From positions 2,645,501 through 2,709,500 of the forward strand of contig NZ_CP113088.1 in NCBI RefSeq assembly GCF_026625145.1: a DNA stretch of 64,000 bases, given 5' to 3'. This document shows, piece by piece, positions 1-8,190 of this stretch. The notes beneath the pieces were generated by a model. The model saw only the letters and a list, made by a program, of their open reading frames with translations, ran no database searches and was not told the DNA's origin. The position numbers were made by a program, and so were the translations under genes. The stretch comes from Lacinutrix neustonica (GTDB lineage: Bacteria > Bacteroidota > Bacteroidia > Flavobacteriales > Flavobacteriaceae). Numbering within the stretch: the first letter of the stretch is position 1; every line of letters starts with the position of its first letter.

Positions 1-1901
1 ATGTTTTAGCCGGTTATGGTACGGGTGCTGTGATGTCTGTGCCTTGTGGCGATCAACGGGATTACGATTTTGCAAAACATTTTGATATAGAAATCCCTAA
101 TATTTTTGAAGGGGTAGACATTAGTGAAGCAGCCTTTACAGATAAAGAGAAAACGGTGATTGGAAATAGTGATTTCCTTAATGGCATGAACTATAAAAAA
201 GCCACAAAGCGTGCTATTTTTGAATTAGAACAATTAGGGCAAGGCGAAGGTAAAACCAATTACCGTTTGCGTGATGCCGTGTTTTCAAGACAGCGCTACT
301 GGGGAGAACCCTTTCCAGTGTATTACGTTAACGACATGCCACAAATGATTGACAAGCAACATTTGCCAATCACCTTGCCGGAGGTAGAAAAATATTTACC
401 CACCGAAGCAGGTGAGCCGCCGTTAGGGCGTGCCGATGTTTGGGCTTGGTGTACAGAAAGTAATAGTGTAGTTAGCAACGACAAGATAAATAATACAACC
501 GTATTCCCTTTAGAACTCAATACCATGCCAGGTTGGGCAGGAAGCTCGTGGTACTTTTTCCGTTATATGGAAGAAGCGATGCGCGATGAAGTGTTTGCAA
601 GTAAAGACGCTCTCAACTATTGGGAAAATGTCGATTTATATATTGGTGGTAGCGAGCATGCCACAGGTCACTTACTCTATTCACGTTTTTGGGTGAAGTT
701 TCTAAAAGATAGAGGTTTTGTTGGTGTTGAAGAGCCTTTTAAGAAGTTGATTAATCAAGGGATGATACTTGGAGAGAGTGCTTTTATTGACTTAAAGGTA
801 CCACACTTAACTGAAGACAGAAATGATGGTTCTAGCAAGTCATCATTGATTATTAAGTCTATTGCTTTGAGTAATAATATTGAAAGAACTAATTCTGAAA
901 TAAAATCGAAGTTCTTGAAAAGAATCTTTGATGACTACTACAAAATTGAAACAGATATAGACGTTCATAAAATTTTAGGTTCTCAAGTATTAGATTCATC
1001 AACAATGTTCAAACTTAAAAGGGCATCAAAAGAAGAATTTTTAAATTATATATCAGAGAGATTATCATTTGAAGATAGAAGACTACATGTTGATGTGTCT
1101 CTTGTTGATAGTTCAAATAATTTAGACATTGAAAGTGTAAAGAAATCAGTATTAGATTTTGATCAATTACATTTTGAGTGCGACGAAATGAATACTTTCA
1201 AAGTAGCTCGTGAAGTCGAAAAAATGTCTAAATCCAAATACAACGTGGTCAATCCGGACTGCATTTGTATCGACTATGGTGCAGACAGCTTGAGACTCTA
1301 CGAAATGTTCTTAGGGCCATTAGAGCAATACAAACCTTGGAATACAGCGGGGATCACTGGGGTTCACAATTTTCTTAAAAAACTATGGAAGTTGTATGTT
1401 GGCGAAAACGGTATTCATGTAAACGCCGCAGAACCAACAAAAGAGAGCTTAAAAACATTACATAAAACCATCAAAAAAGTACAAGAAGATATTGAGAATT
1501 TCTCTTTTAATACCTCGGTGTCTACCTTTATGATTGCAGTGAATGAATTAAGCGCACAAAAATGTACCAGCAAAGACATCTTGGAACCGTTGTTAATATT
1601 AATGTCACCATATGCGCCTCATATTGCAGAAGAATTATACAGTAGGCTAGGCCATTTAGAGTCGATCTCAACGGCACCTTTTCCAACATTTGATGCCACA
1701 TATTTGGTAGAAAGCAGCAAGAATTATCCGATTTCCTTTAATGGCAAAATGCGTTTTACCTTAGAGTTGCCATTAGATATGAGTAAAGACGAGATTGAAA
1801 AAACAGTACTCGCTCACGAAAAAACCATCGCACAATTAGAGGGTCGCGTACCAAAGAAAGTGATTGTTGTTCCTGGCAAAATTGTAAATATTGTGGGGTA
1901 G
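1..1901 (+). CDS. leuS: Leucyl-tRNA synthetase, 5'-truncated by the window edge
   Basis: This class I aminoacyl-tRNA synthetase charges tRNA-Leu in the cytoplasm. The window starts mid-codon and the reading frame is open from base 3. About 633 residues are present and roughly 300 N-terminal residues, including the HIGH motif, lie outside. The visible start is in the CP1 editing domain (GTGAVMSVPCGDQRDYDF). The KMSKS signature (EKMSKSKYN) is near base 1220, followed by the anticodon-binding domain and a C-terminus ending in VPGKIVNIVG. Between GMILGESAF and the KMSKS loop is an insert of about 140 residues, which is longer and more divergent than I expect for flavobacterial LeuRS. A terminator hairpin follows the stop. 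Confidence 0.97.
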   Translation, partial: VLAGYGTGAVMSVPCGDQRDYDFAKHFDIEIPNIFEGVDISEAAFTDKEKTVIGNSDFLNGMNYKKATKRAIFELEQLGQGEGKTNYRLRDAVFSRQRYWGEPFPVYYVNDMPQMIDKQHLPITLPEVEKYLPTEAGEPPLGRADVWAWCTESNSVVSNDKINNTTVFPLELNTMPGWAGSSWYFFRYMEEAMRDEVFASKDALNYWENVDLYIGGSEHATGHLLYSRFWVKFLKDRGFVGVEEPFKKLINQGMILGESAFIDLKVPHLTEDRNDGSSKSSLIIKSIALSNNIERTNSEIKSKFLKRIFDDYYKIETDIDVHKILGSQVLDSSTMFKLKRASKEEFLNYISERLSFEDRRLHVDVSLVDSSNNLDIESVKKSVLDFDQLHFECDEMNTFKVAREVEKMSKSKYNVVNPDCICIDYGADSLRLYEMFLGPLEQYKPWNTAGITGVHNFLKKLWKLYVGENGIHVNAAEPTKESLKTLHKTIKKVQEDIENFSFNTSVSTFMIAVNELSAQKCTSKDILEPLLILMSPYAPHIAEELYSRLGHLESISTAPFPTFDATYLVESSKNYPISFNGKMRFTLELPLDMSKDEIEKTVLAHEKTIAQLEGRVPKKVIVVPGKIVNIVG

Positions 1902-1934
1902 TATATACCTGCAATAGCATATTATAAATCCAGT

Positions 1935-1967
1935 AAAACCTTCAATTAGTTGAAGGTTTTGCTTTTT
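1935..1967 (+). terminator. Rho-independent terminator after leuS
   Basis: An inverted repeat (AAAACCTTCAA, short loop, TTGAAGGTTTT) is followed by GCTTTTT. It lies 33 bases after the leuS stop. The rest of the gap to 2172 shows no convincing gene. Confidence 0.75.
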
Positions 1968-2172
1968 AAAGCCATAAGCATATAGCGCACGGTGTCTTTT
2001 TTGAACTAGTAAAAAAAGAAAAAAAAGGCTGCCATGCAGCAGTATGCCACGGAGGAATAGCAAATATTAATCTAAAAGCTTAAATTTTGAAGTCTATTAA
2101 ACTGACAACATTTCCTGTCCAAGTATTGGCTTACTTTTTGCTATATTTATTTAAAATTTAAAAACTAAAATT

Positions 2173-2884
2173 ATGATTTCAGGATATATGGGTTACTACA
2201 TTTTAATTGGCGCCATTTCTTTGGTAAGCTGGATGGTGAGTAACCAATTGAAAAAAAAGTTCGCTAAATATTCTAAAGTGCATTTGCGTAATGGTATGAG
2301 CGGCGCAGAGATTGCACAAAAAATGCTTGCTGATCATGGCATCACGAATGTAGACGTCATTTCTACACCAGGGCGATTAACAGACCACTATAATCCAGCA
2401 AATAAAACGGTGAATTTAAGCGAAGCAGTATACAGCCAGCGTAATGCCGCTGCTGCTGCTGTGGCAGCACACGAATGTGGACATGCGGTACAGCATGCTA
2501 CAGCGTACCAATGGTTAACCATGCGCTCAAAATTAGTTCCAGTGGTTCAAATAACCTCTAAGATGTCTCAATTTGTTATTATTGGGGGGATTATTTTAAT
2601 GGCAACTAATATGCTGGGCGGCACCGGGCAATACATAGCCATTGCAGGACTAATAATGATGGGCTTTGCGACCTTATTTAGTGTGATTACACTGCCTGTT
2701 GAGTATGATGCCAGCCATAGAGCCTTGGCTTGGTTAAAAAATAAAAACATGGTGACTCCTGAGGAGTACAAAGGATCTGAGGATGCTTTAAAATGGGCGG
2801 CCGAGAACCTATTTGGTTGCAGCTATTGGAGCCATTGCGTCTTTATTGTTTTGGGCGTTGCAGGTTTTTGGAGGTAGAGATTAG
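2173..2884 (+). CDS. YugP-type zinc metallopeptidase (membrane)
   Basis: This is a membrane-anchored neutral zinc peptidase of the YugP family (Pfam Zn_peptidase_2). The N-terminus has a hydrophobic segment (about residues 5-21). The zinc site HECGH is at about residues 100-104, followed by further transmembrane segments. The frame breaks at 2801-2806, where CCGAGA stands for CCAGA. With that corrected the protein is 236 residues and continues through RTYLVAAIGAIASLLFW to a stop at 2882. Without correction it ends at 2877 in a frame that loses the last membrane helix. The substrate is unknown, as for most of the family. Confidence 0.88.
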
Positions 2885-3058
2885 AACCCTAAGTTTTTAA
2901 CGCAGCTTGTTAGATAAGCCCCAATGGGGTGTCTTTTGTATTTGTAGTCCAGATAATTACGAAGAATTACCTGTTTTTAATTTAAGGGAAATCACGCTTA
3001 AATTAAGTGTGATTTCTTTGCAACTTTGTTTTCATATTAATCATTTAAACAGGGAATC

Positions 3059-3496
3059 ATGGAAACAACACTAGAACAAACAAGTACCTTAATCGCACAC
3101 GATTTTGTAACTAAAAACACAGGAGTCTTAGATCAAGAAAAAATTGATGCTGCCGTAAAAACCATTACAGCAGAGACCCAATCTTATCCTGCCAACGGTA
3201 GTGTGGCTAGCTTTATTTTTTATTTAAAATTTCAAGTGAACATAACTGGGGGCAAATCGTTTAATGGGAATGCAGGCGGCGCATCCACGCCAGGAGGAGG
3301 TGCTTTAATTGGTGATGTATATACCAGTGATATTAATCGCTTGTATAAAGATACAAAAAGCTTTCAATTTAATGCTACACCCGTGTATACCAGCATCATA
3401 TTTTTTGATGGCAGTAGTAATGTCTTAGGAACCTTTCAAGCGGGTGCGGTAAGCACAGTTGCCGGAATAGGAGGGGGCTCAGGAAGTTGGTCTTAG
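3059..3496 (+). CDS. VapA-family (Rhodococcus equi virulence-associated protein) homologue
   Basis: This 145-residue protein has no signal peptide or membrane segment. From about residue 55 to the end it strongly resembles the beta-barrel core of the R. equi Vap proteins (Pfam R_equi_Vap, recalled from memory). Shared elements include a GG-rich segment ending PGGGAL, the stretch YTSDINRLYKDTKSFQFN, an IIFFDGSS strand, FQAGAVSTV and a C-terminal GIGGGSGSW. The N-terminal 50 residues are not family-like. VapA itself is secreted and acts on phagosomes; nothing here shows that role. The gene is monocistronic, with a strong terminator behind it. Function in this organism is unknown. Confidence 0.8.
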   Translation: METTLEQTSTLIAHDFVTKNTGVLDQEKIDAAVKTITAETQSYPANGSVASFIFYLKFQVNITGGKSFNGNAGGASTPGGGALIGDVYTSDINRLYKDTKSFQFNATPVYTSIIFFDGSSNVLGTFQAGAVSTVAGIGGGSGSWS

Positions 3497-3543
3497 TCTT
3501 TAAACCAATGCCTAATAACGTTTAAAAAAAGCGTAAATTAATC

Positions 3544-3583
3544 GAAAACCGAATCATTTATTAATGATTCGGTTTCTTTTTTT
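3544..3583 (+). terminator. Rho-independent terminator after the Vap-like gene
   Basis: A long hairpin (GAAAACCGAATCATT pairing with AATGATTCGGTTTC) is followed by a run of T. It separates the Vap-like gene from the Bax-inhibitor gene. Confidence 0.9.
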
Positions 3584-3617
3584 ATATTTAAAACCTAAAT
3601 CAAACTAACTTAATTTT

Positions 3618-4337
3618 ATGGACAATTCTTTTGAAAATCAAGTGCCTCAAACAAAAGTGGCGGTGAGCGCCTTGGCAGAACAGGATCGTGTTGCCTTTTA
3701 TAAAAAGACTTATACCCATGTGGCCTATGGGGTTTTAGCATTTATCGTTTTTGAATATTTATTATTGCAAAGCGACATGGTTGTGCAATTTGCACTTTCG
3801 ATGACCGAAGGCATCAAATGGTTATTAATGCTTGGCGGCTTTATGCTAATCACTAATTATGCTGAAGGAATGGCCATGCGTACCGCCGATAAAAACAAAC
3901 AATATCTAGCTTTCGGGTTATATATTGCTGCTGAAGCTTTTATTTTTATACCCATGATTTATGTTGCGGCCTTTTACATGGATCAAGGTACTGAAATTTT
4001 GCAGCAAGCCGCAATTGTAACCTTGGGGTTGTTTGCTGGCTTATCTGCAGTAGTGTTTGTAACCAAAAAAGACTTTTCTTTCTTGAAAACAGGATTAACC
4101 ATTGGTTTTTTTATTGCTTTAGGCTTGATTGTCGCGGGAAGTATATTCGGCTTTAATATGGGGTTATGGTTTTCAGTAGGCATGTGTTTACTAGCTGGTG
4201 GCAGTATCTTGTATCAAACCTCTAACATGATTAATAAATATACCGAAGACGATTACATTCCGGCAGCCTTGGGATTGTTTGCTTCATTGATGCTATTGTT
4301 CCGGTACATATTAAGAATCTTTATGTCGAGAAATTAA
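3618..4337 (+). CDS. Bax inhibitor-1/YccA family membrane protein
   Basis: This 239-residue integral membrane protein has about seven hydrophobic segments, beginning near residue 30 after a polar N-terminus, with the family-type ending FRYILRIFMSRN. BI-1/YccA proteins in bacteria are linked to calcium leak and to modulation of the FtsH protease; the role here is inferred from family only. It is a single-gene unit between a terminator at 3544-3583 and a bidirectional terminator at 4363-4402. Confidence 0.9.
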   Translation: MDNSFENQVPQTKVAVSALAEQDRVAFYKKTYTHVAYGVLAFIVFEYLLLQSDMVVQFALSMTEGIKWLLMLGGFMLITNYAEGMAMRTADKNKQYLAFGLYIAAEAFIFIPMIYVAAFYMDQGTEILQQAAIVTLGLFAGLSAVVFVTKKDFSFLKTGLTIGFFIALGLIVAGSIFGFNMGLWFSVGMCLLAGGSILYQTSNMINKYTEDDYIPAALGLFASLMLLFRYILRIFMSRN

Positions 4338-4362
4338 TAGCCTAAAAAAACAGGGAATAACT

Positions 4363-4402
4363 AAAGCGTTTTAAATTGAATTTAAAACGCTTTTCTTTTT
4401 TT
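4363..4402. terminator. Bidirectional terminator between convergent genes
   Basis: The symmetric hairpin AAGCGTTTTAAATT / AATTTAAAACGCTT is flanked by A- and T-rich runs. It lies between the Bax-inhibitor gene (+) and the response regulator gene (-). Confidence 0.85.
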
Positions 4403-4424
4403 GGGAGGCCCGGTCGTTGGTAGT

Positions 4425-5105
4425 TTAAAAGGTATCACTTTCTAAAGACACCAATTTATTTTTAAGGGCATATATCACCGGACCGGCGACGTTTTTAGAT
4501 TCTGTTTTTAGCAGTAAATTATTACGGTGTCCTTCTACTGTTGCGGGACTAATAAATAATTTTTCGGCGATATCACCAGTGGTCAATTGCTTACAGATTA
4601 AGGTTAATACTTCTTTTTCACGTTTGGTGAAATAGGTGGTGTCAAAACTGGATTTCACTTTTTTATCTGCAGGATTAACAATGCTTTCATGAATGTACTG
4701 CATCACCTGTTCGTCATAGTAAAACCCTTTGTCTGCCACTTCTTCAATCGTTTTTATCATTAAAGCAGGCGTACTGTTTTTTGCTAAATAAGCGACAGCA
4801 CCAATAGAAATCATATTTAATATGAAGGGTTTACTAAAGTAACTGGTTAACGCGATCACTTTTATTTCCGGAAATTCTTTTTTTATTAGTTTAGTCACTT
4901 CTACGCCATTAAGTTCTCGCATTTTTAGATCGGTAATAACGATTTCACGCAAGGGTTCGGTACTACGCAGTTCTTTAATTAAGTACGCTCCATTTTCAAC
5001 ATCAAAAATCACATCTATAGTATCATTGCTTTCTAAAATGGCTTTTAGTCCTTGTCTAAACAAAAGCTCATCGTCTGCTAGTGCGATTTTTATTTTATCT
5101 TTCAT
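4425..5105 (-). CDS. LuxR/NarL-type response regulator
   Basis: This 226-residue two-component regulator has an N-terminal receiver domain (acidic pair DDE near residue 16, phospho-acceptor Asp in VITDLKMREL, conserved Lys in YLAKNSTP). A C-terminal LuxR-type helix-turn-helix follows (FTKREKEVLTLI, then SPATVEGHRNNLL). Its start overlaps the end of the upstream histidine kinase by 11 bases, so the pair is translationally coupled. It is the last gene of a four-gene minus-strand unit. Targets are unknown. Confidence 0.92.
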   Translation of the reverse strand: MKDKIKIALADDELLFRQGLKAILESNDTIDVIFDVENGAYLIKELRSTEPLREIVITDLKMRELNGVEVTKLIKKEFPEIKVIALTSYFSKPFILNMISIGAVAYLAKNSTPALMIKTIEEVADKGFYYDEQVMQYIHESIVNPADKKVKSSFDTTYFTKREKEVLTLICKQLTTGDIAEKLFISPATVEGHRNNLLLKTESKNVAGPVIYALKNKLVSLESDTF

Positions 5106-5889
5106 AATTACAACGTATAATAAATTGACTGCCGTTATTGGGTGTGCTTTCTATTTTTAGTGTTCCGTTTAATATTTTTACTCTACTCTTAATGTTTTGT
5201 AACCCGATTCCGGATTTTTCCATCACGTCTTTTACCGTAAAGCCTTGGCCGTTGTCTTGATAATGTAATACAAATCCCGTATCATGTTGTTCTATGTATA
5301 CCATTAATTCATTAGCCTTGCCGTGTCTTACTGAATTGTTAATGAGTTCTTGTACGATTCTAAACACATGCAATTGATCGTTTTTTGAAAGCCGTGTTAA
5401 GGCTTCTACATTGTCTTCAATTGCTATTTTAGTGTACTTAGTACAGTCTTCGAACAACTCTTGTAAAGCGGCTTTAAGACCAAATTCATTTAAAATTGGG
5501 GGTAACAAGTCGTGCGCTATTTTACGAGCGCTTTCTAAGGTGCCCGTGGTAATATTTAATATTTGTTCTAAGGCTGTTTTCTGTTTGTCGTTTATGGTTT
5601 TATCTATTAATAATACATTGGTGGTTAGGCTTACAATGTTTAGTTTAGAACTAATGGCATCGTGTAAGTCTTGAGCAATACGTTTACGCTCACGTTCTTG
5701 AATAGCAATAGCGGTTTGCAATATTTTTTGTTGGTGTTTTATTTTTAAACTGGCTTTTTCCTGTTCTTTTTCAACGATCTTTTTTTTCGTATGGTGAAAA
5801 AAAGTGATGAGTGTGACGGCCATTATAATTAACAAACTAACACTTATTCCTACGATGCTTATTATTGTGATGTATGTTTTTTCTTCCAA
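5095..5889 (-). CDS. Sensor histidine kinase (HisKA_3/HATPase)
   Basis: This 264-residue kinase has one N-terminal membrane helix (about residues 8-30) and essentially no extracytoplasmic sensor. A coiled-coil linker leads to a HisKA_3 dimerisation domain with the phospho-acceptor His in RIAQDLHDAIS. The ATPase domain shows an N box (ELINNSVRHG), a G1 box (DNGQGF) and GIGLQNIKSR. With no sensor domain of its own, it may sense through the membrane or through a partner such as the membrane protein encoded just upstream. It is coupled to the response regulator gene by overlap. Confidence 0.92.
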   Translation of the reverse strand: MEEKTYITIISIVGISVSLLIIMAVTLITFFHHTKKKIVEKEQEKASLKIKHQQKILQTAIAIQERERKRIAQDLHDAISSKLNIVSLTTNVLLIDKTINDKQKTALEQILNITTGTLESARKIAHDLLPPILNEFGLKAALQELFEDCTKYTKIAIEDNVEALTRLSKNDQLHVFRIVQELINNSVRHGKANELMVYIEQHDTGFVLHYQDNGQGFTVKDVMEKSGIGLQNIKSRVKILNGTLKIESTPNNGSQFIIRCNYER

Positions 5890-5940
5890 AAAAGAGGGTT
5901 TAATTCGTTTGCAGTAGTATAAAGATAGTGCTTAAATATC

Positions 5941-6567
5941 TTAAGTTTTTCTGTAATTTTTATACCATTCGAAAAACACTAAAATTTGGTATACAATAAA
6001 TAATAAAGTATTTAATAACCAAAGAATATTTTTCAAATTTGAGGGCCCCTCTTTAAAAAAATTGCCCGAACAAAAAATTAATGTACTGCTAATTAAATAA
6101 ATAAAGACACCTGAATTCACGTATATATATTCTGTTTTTTCTATCAAAGAATTATAGAAATGGATAACACTAAAAGAAACAATGGTCAAAGACGTCAATA
6201 CAATTTCTAACAGGTTAAATTTATAATATAAAGAAGGTGTGTTTAAATATTGTATAACCGTAATTGCTAGAACAGCTGTACTTATAATTTTTAGAGTATT
6301 TTTTTGTTTTTTACTTTTAAAAAGTTTTAAATAAAAGAGACTTAGTATGATAAATTGGAGTATGAAATAATAGTGTGATAAATATAGGTTATTTGCTCTT
6401 TGAATTTGTAAATTAATAGTAAGACACTGTATGATGAGCATACAAAGGAAGTAGAACCAAAGTATTTTAAATATTTTGGTTCTACTAGATAACTTTATAG
6501 AGTATAAAATGACATTTATAAATAAAATAATATTACCTAGATGTATTAAAAAATTTAATAATGACAT
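5941..6567 (-). CDS. Unknown polytopic membrane protein
   Basis: I do not recognise this 208-residue protein. It has about six or seven hydrophobic segments separated by short charged loops and very little soluble domain. Its stop is about 50 bases upstream of the histidine kinase start, and its own start is 10 bases after the stop of the gene encoding the Cys-containing protein. The four genes therefore look co-transcribed. A role as a membrane partner of the sensor-less kinase is an inference from position only. Confidence 0.7.
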   Translation of the reverse strand: MSLLNFLIHLGNIILFINVILYSIKLSSRTKIFKILWFYFLCMLIIQCLTINLQIQRANNLYLSHYYFILQFIILSLFYLKLFKSKKQKNTLKIISTAVLAITVIQYLNTPSLYYKFNLLEIVLTSLTIVSFSVIHFYNSLIEKTEYIYVNSGVFIYLISSTLIFCSGNFFKEGPSNLKNILWLLNTLLFIVYQILVFFEWYKNYRKT

Positions 6568-6577
6568 TTAAGCTATG

Positions 6578-7015
6578 TTAATTTGGGTCGTATAAAGGGC
6601 TGTTTTCATCACATGTCGTAGGACACGGTGCAGTAAAATCAAAAATACCAGTGCCATCTAAAGCGGCGACAGCACCATCTACATCACAGTCATCGCACCC
6701 GGATGGTTTCTCTCCCTCAATAATATCCCTATGGATGCCTTTACAGTCTACTTTAGTGCCCACAATTAATAATTTTTCACCTCTACCTTCCTGTATCTCG
6801 TGATCAATGGCCATGTAGGCACGAACGCCAGAAGAATCCAAATTTTGAATACTGTAATGGCCATCTTCTTGTTTTACAAGCACGTTCATTTCTTCAAGTG
6901 CCTCTATTAAATCTATTGCAGGCATTAAAAAGGCCTTGCATTCCTTTTTATATTTCTGTTGCCAATTTTTAGCCCAATTTTTAGCGGGCTTTAGTTTTAC
7001 TTCATTCTTACTCAT
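6578..7015 (-). CDS. Unknown soluble protein with a Cys-rich C-terminus
   Basis: I do not recognise this 145-residue protein. It has no signal peptide or membrane segment. The N-terminal third is basic (KPAKNWAKNWQQKYKKECK) and could bind nucleic acid or act as a docking helix. The C-terminal part has clustered cysteines in SGCDDCDVDGA and PCPTTCDE, separated by a short linker, possibly a metal site. It is the first gene of the minus-strand unit leading to the histidine kinase and regulator. Confidence 0.65.
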   Translation of the reverse strand: MSKNEVKLKPAKNWAKNWQQKYKKECKAFLMPAIDLIEALEEMNVLVKQEDGHYSIQNLDSSGVRAYMAIDHEIQEGRGEKLLIVGTKVDCKGIHRDIIEGEKPSGCDDCDVDGAVAALDGTGIFDFTAPCPTTCDENSPLYDPN

Positions 7016-7151
7016 GATTTTGGTTTTTAATTAATAAGAGATAAAGCTAGGCATACTAACTCACATAAAAAACAGTAATCGTGAAAACAGGGGTTTCTAC
7101 GCGATTAAAATAGGCCGTAATTGTACGTTTATTATAAACGCTTATTACCAA

Positions 7152-7159
7152 TAACTTTG
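7152..7159 (+). promoter_or_regulatory. -7 promoter box (TAACTTTG)
   Basis: It matches the Bacteroidota consensus TAnnTTTG and lies 26 bases before the start of the 7185 gene. I see no well-spaced -33 element. Confidence 0.6.
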
Positions 7160-7184
7160 TAACACCAATTATTTTAAACAAGTC

Positions 7185-7544
7185 ATGTATACCTTAACCG
7201 TAAATAATAATTATATACACAATATTGAAGCCTCAAATGGGGTGACTATTTCCAAAAATAAAAAGCATACCTTTAACGACCGCGGGTCATTGGTTTTAAG
7301 AATTCCAGGCATGGCGGATATGAATTTTATCGATTTAGCAGATAAAAAATTGCCCGGCTATCCACAACCAAAAGAAACATGGGGGGTACTCGTAAGGTAC
7401 AGTAATATGGAAGCGTATTACAGGTATGAGGGTAGTGGAACGCTTAACGCGACGTTCGATACTCTAGGAACCTGTTCATTAACAACCAGTAATGGGTCTA
7501 TGTTACCCATTTCAATACGAGAATTTGTAATAGAAACTAATTAA
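7185..7544 (+). CDS. Unknown 119-residue protein beside a tail-collar protein
   Basis: I do not recognise this protein. It has no signal peptide or membrane segment and looks beta-rich: alternating hydrophobic residues, many Asn/Thr/Gly, and a tail SNGSMLPISIREFVIETN typical of a beta-sandwich. It lies 40 bases before the collar-domain gene and probably shares its transcript, read from the -7 box at 7152. It may be a companion of the collar protein, but the sequence gives no functional residue. Confidence 0.6.
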   Translation: MYTLTVNNNYIHNIEASNGVTISKNKKHTFNDRGSLVLRIPGMADMNFIDLADKKLPGYPQPKETWGVLVRYSNMEAYYRYEGSGTLNATFDTLGTCSLTTSNGSMLPISIREFVIETN

Positions 7545-7583
7545 ATTAAACTATATTATTAATAATTAAAAAAACCAAAAATT

Positions 7584-8150
7584 ATGGAACCATTTATTGC
7601 GCAAATTGTCATGTTCGGCGGAAACTTTGCCCCAAGAGGTTGGGCGTTTTGTGACGGTCAATTACTACCTATTTCATCTAACAGTGCTCTATTTTCAATT
7701 CTTGGCACTACCTATGGAGGAGACGGCCGTACTACTTTTGCTCTACCTGATTTAAGAGGTAGAGTGCCGTTGGGTCCAAGAACTGGAGCTGGACTTAGTA
7801 CATACCGTGAAGGACAGAGATCTGGAGAGGAAAGGCACGTGCTTAATGTAACAGAAATGCCAAATCATAATCATATCGCTTCGGGAGAAGTGAAAGTTAA
7901 CTCTGCAGATGCTACTAAAGCCGTAGCTTCGACAGGTTCTTCTATTGCTACACCAGGAGCCCCAGCAGGTAGAGGAATCAGTCAAACTTATGGTTTTAAT
8001 GATGCAACGCCTGATGTTGCTTTAAATGCAGCTTCAAATAGTGTTACAATTGGAAATAATGGTGGCAATCAGGCTCACAACAATATGCAACCTTATTTAG
8101 CTGTAAATTATATCATTGCTTTACAAGGAGTGTTTCCTTCTAGAAGTTAA
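7584..8150 (+). CDS. Phage tail collar-domain protein (microcystin-dependent-protein family)
   Basis: This 188-residue protein opens with the collar-domain hallmark (MFGGNFAPRGWAFCDGQLLP), continues with TYGGDGRTTFALPDLRGRVP, and ends AVNYIIALQGVFPSRS. The family (Pfam PF07484, DUF of the MDP type) is found in phage tail fibres and, in bacteria, in small clusters of MDP-like proteins. No other phage genes are nearby, so this is not a prophage. A strong terminator follows. The bacterial role of such proteins is unresolved. Confidence 0.88.
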   Translation: MEPFIAQIVMFGGNFAPRGWAFCDGQLLPISSNSALFSILGTTYGGDGRTTFALPDLRGRVPLGPRTGAGLSTYREGQRSGEERHVLNVTEMPNHNHIASGEVKVNSADATKAVASTGSSIATPGAPAGRGISQTYGFNDATPDVALNAASNSVTIGNNGGNQAHNNMQPYLAVNYIIALQGVFPSRS

Positions 8151-8156
8151 AAAACT

Positions 8157-8190
8157 AAGACAGCTAACACATTATGTGTTAGCTGTCTTC
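8157..8190. terminator. Bidirectional terminator
   Basis: The near-perfect hairpin AAGACAGCTAACACA / TGTGTTAGCTGTCTT contains the stop codon of the convergent methyltransferase gene. Confidence 0.9.

Noticed and set aside
1836..2063. 75-residue minus-strand ORF across the leuS terminator
   Set aside because: It spans the terminator hairpin and has no coding-like features.
7584..8150. Prophage remnant
   Set aside because: Only one phage-like domain is present, with no integrase, capsid, lysis or attachment-site signals around it.
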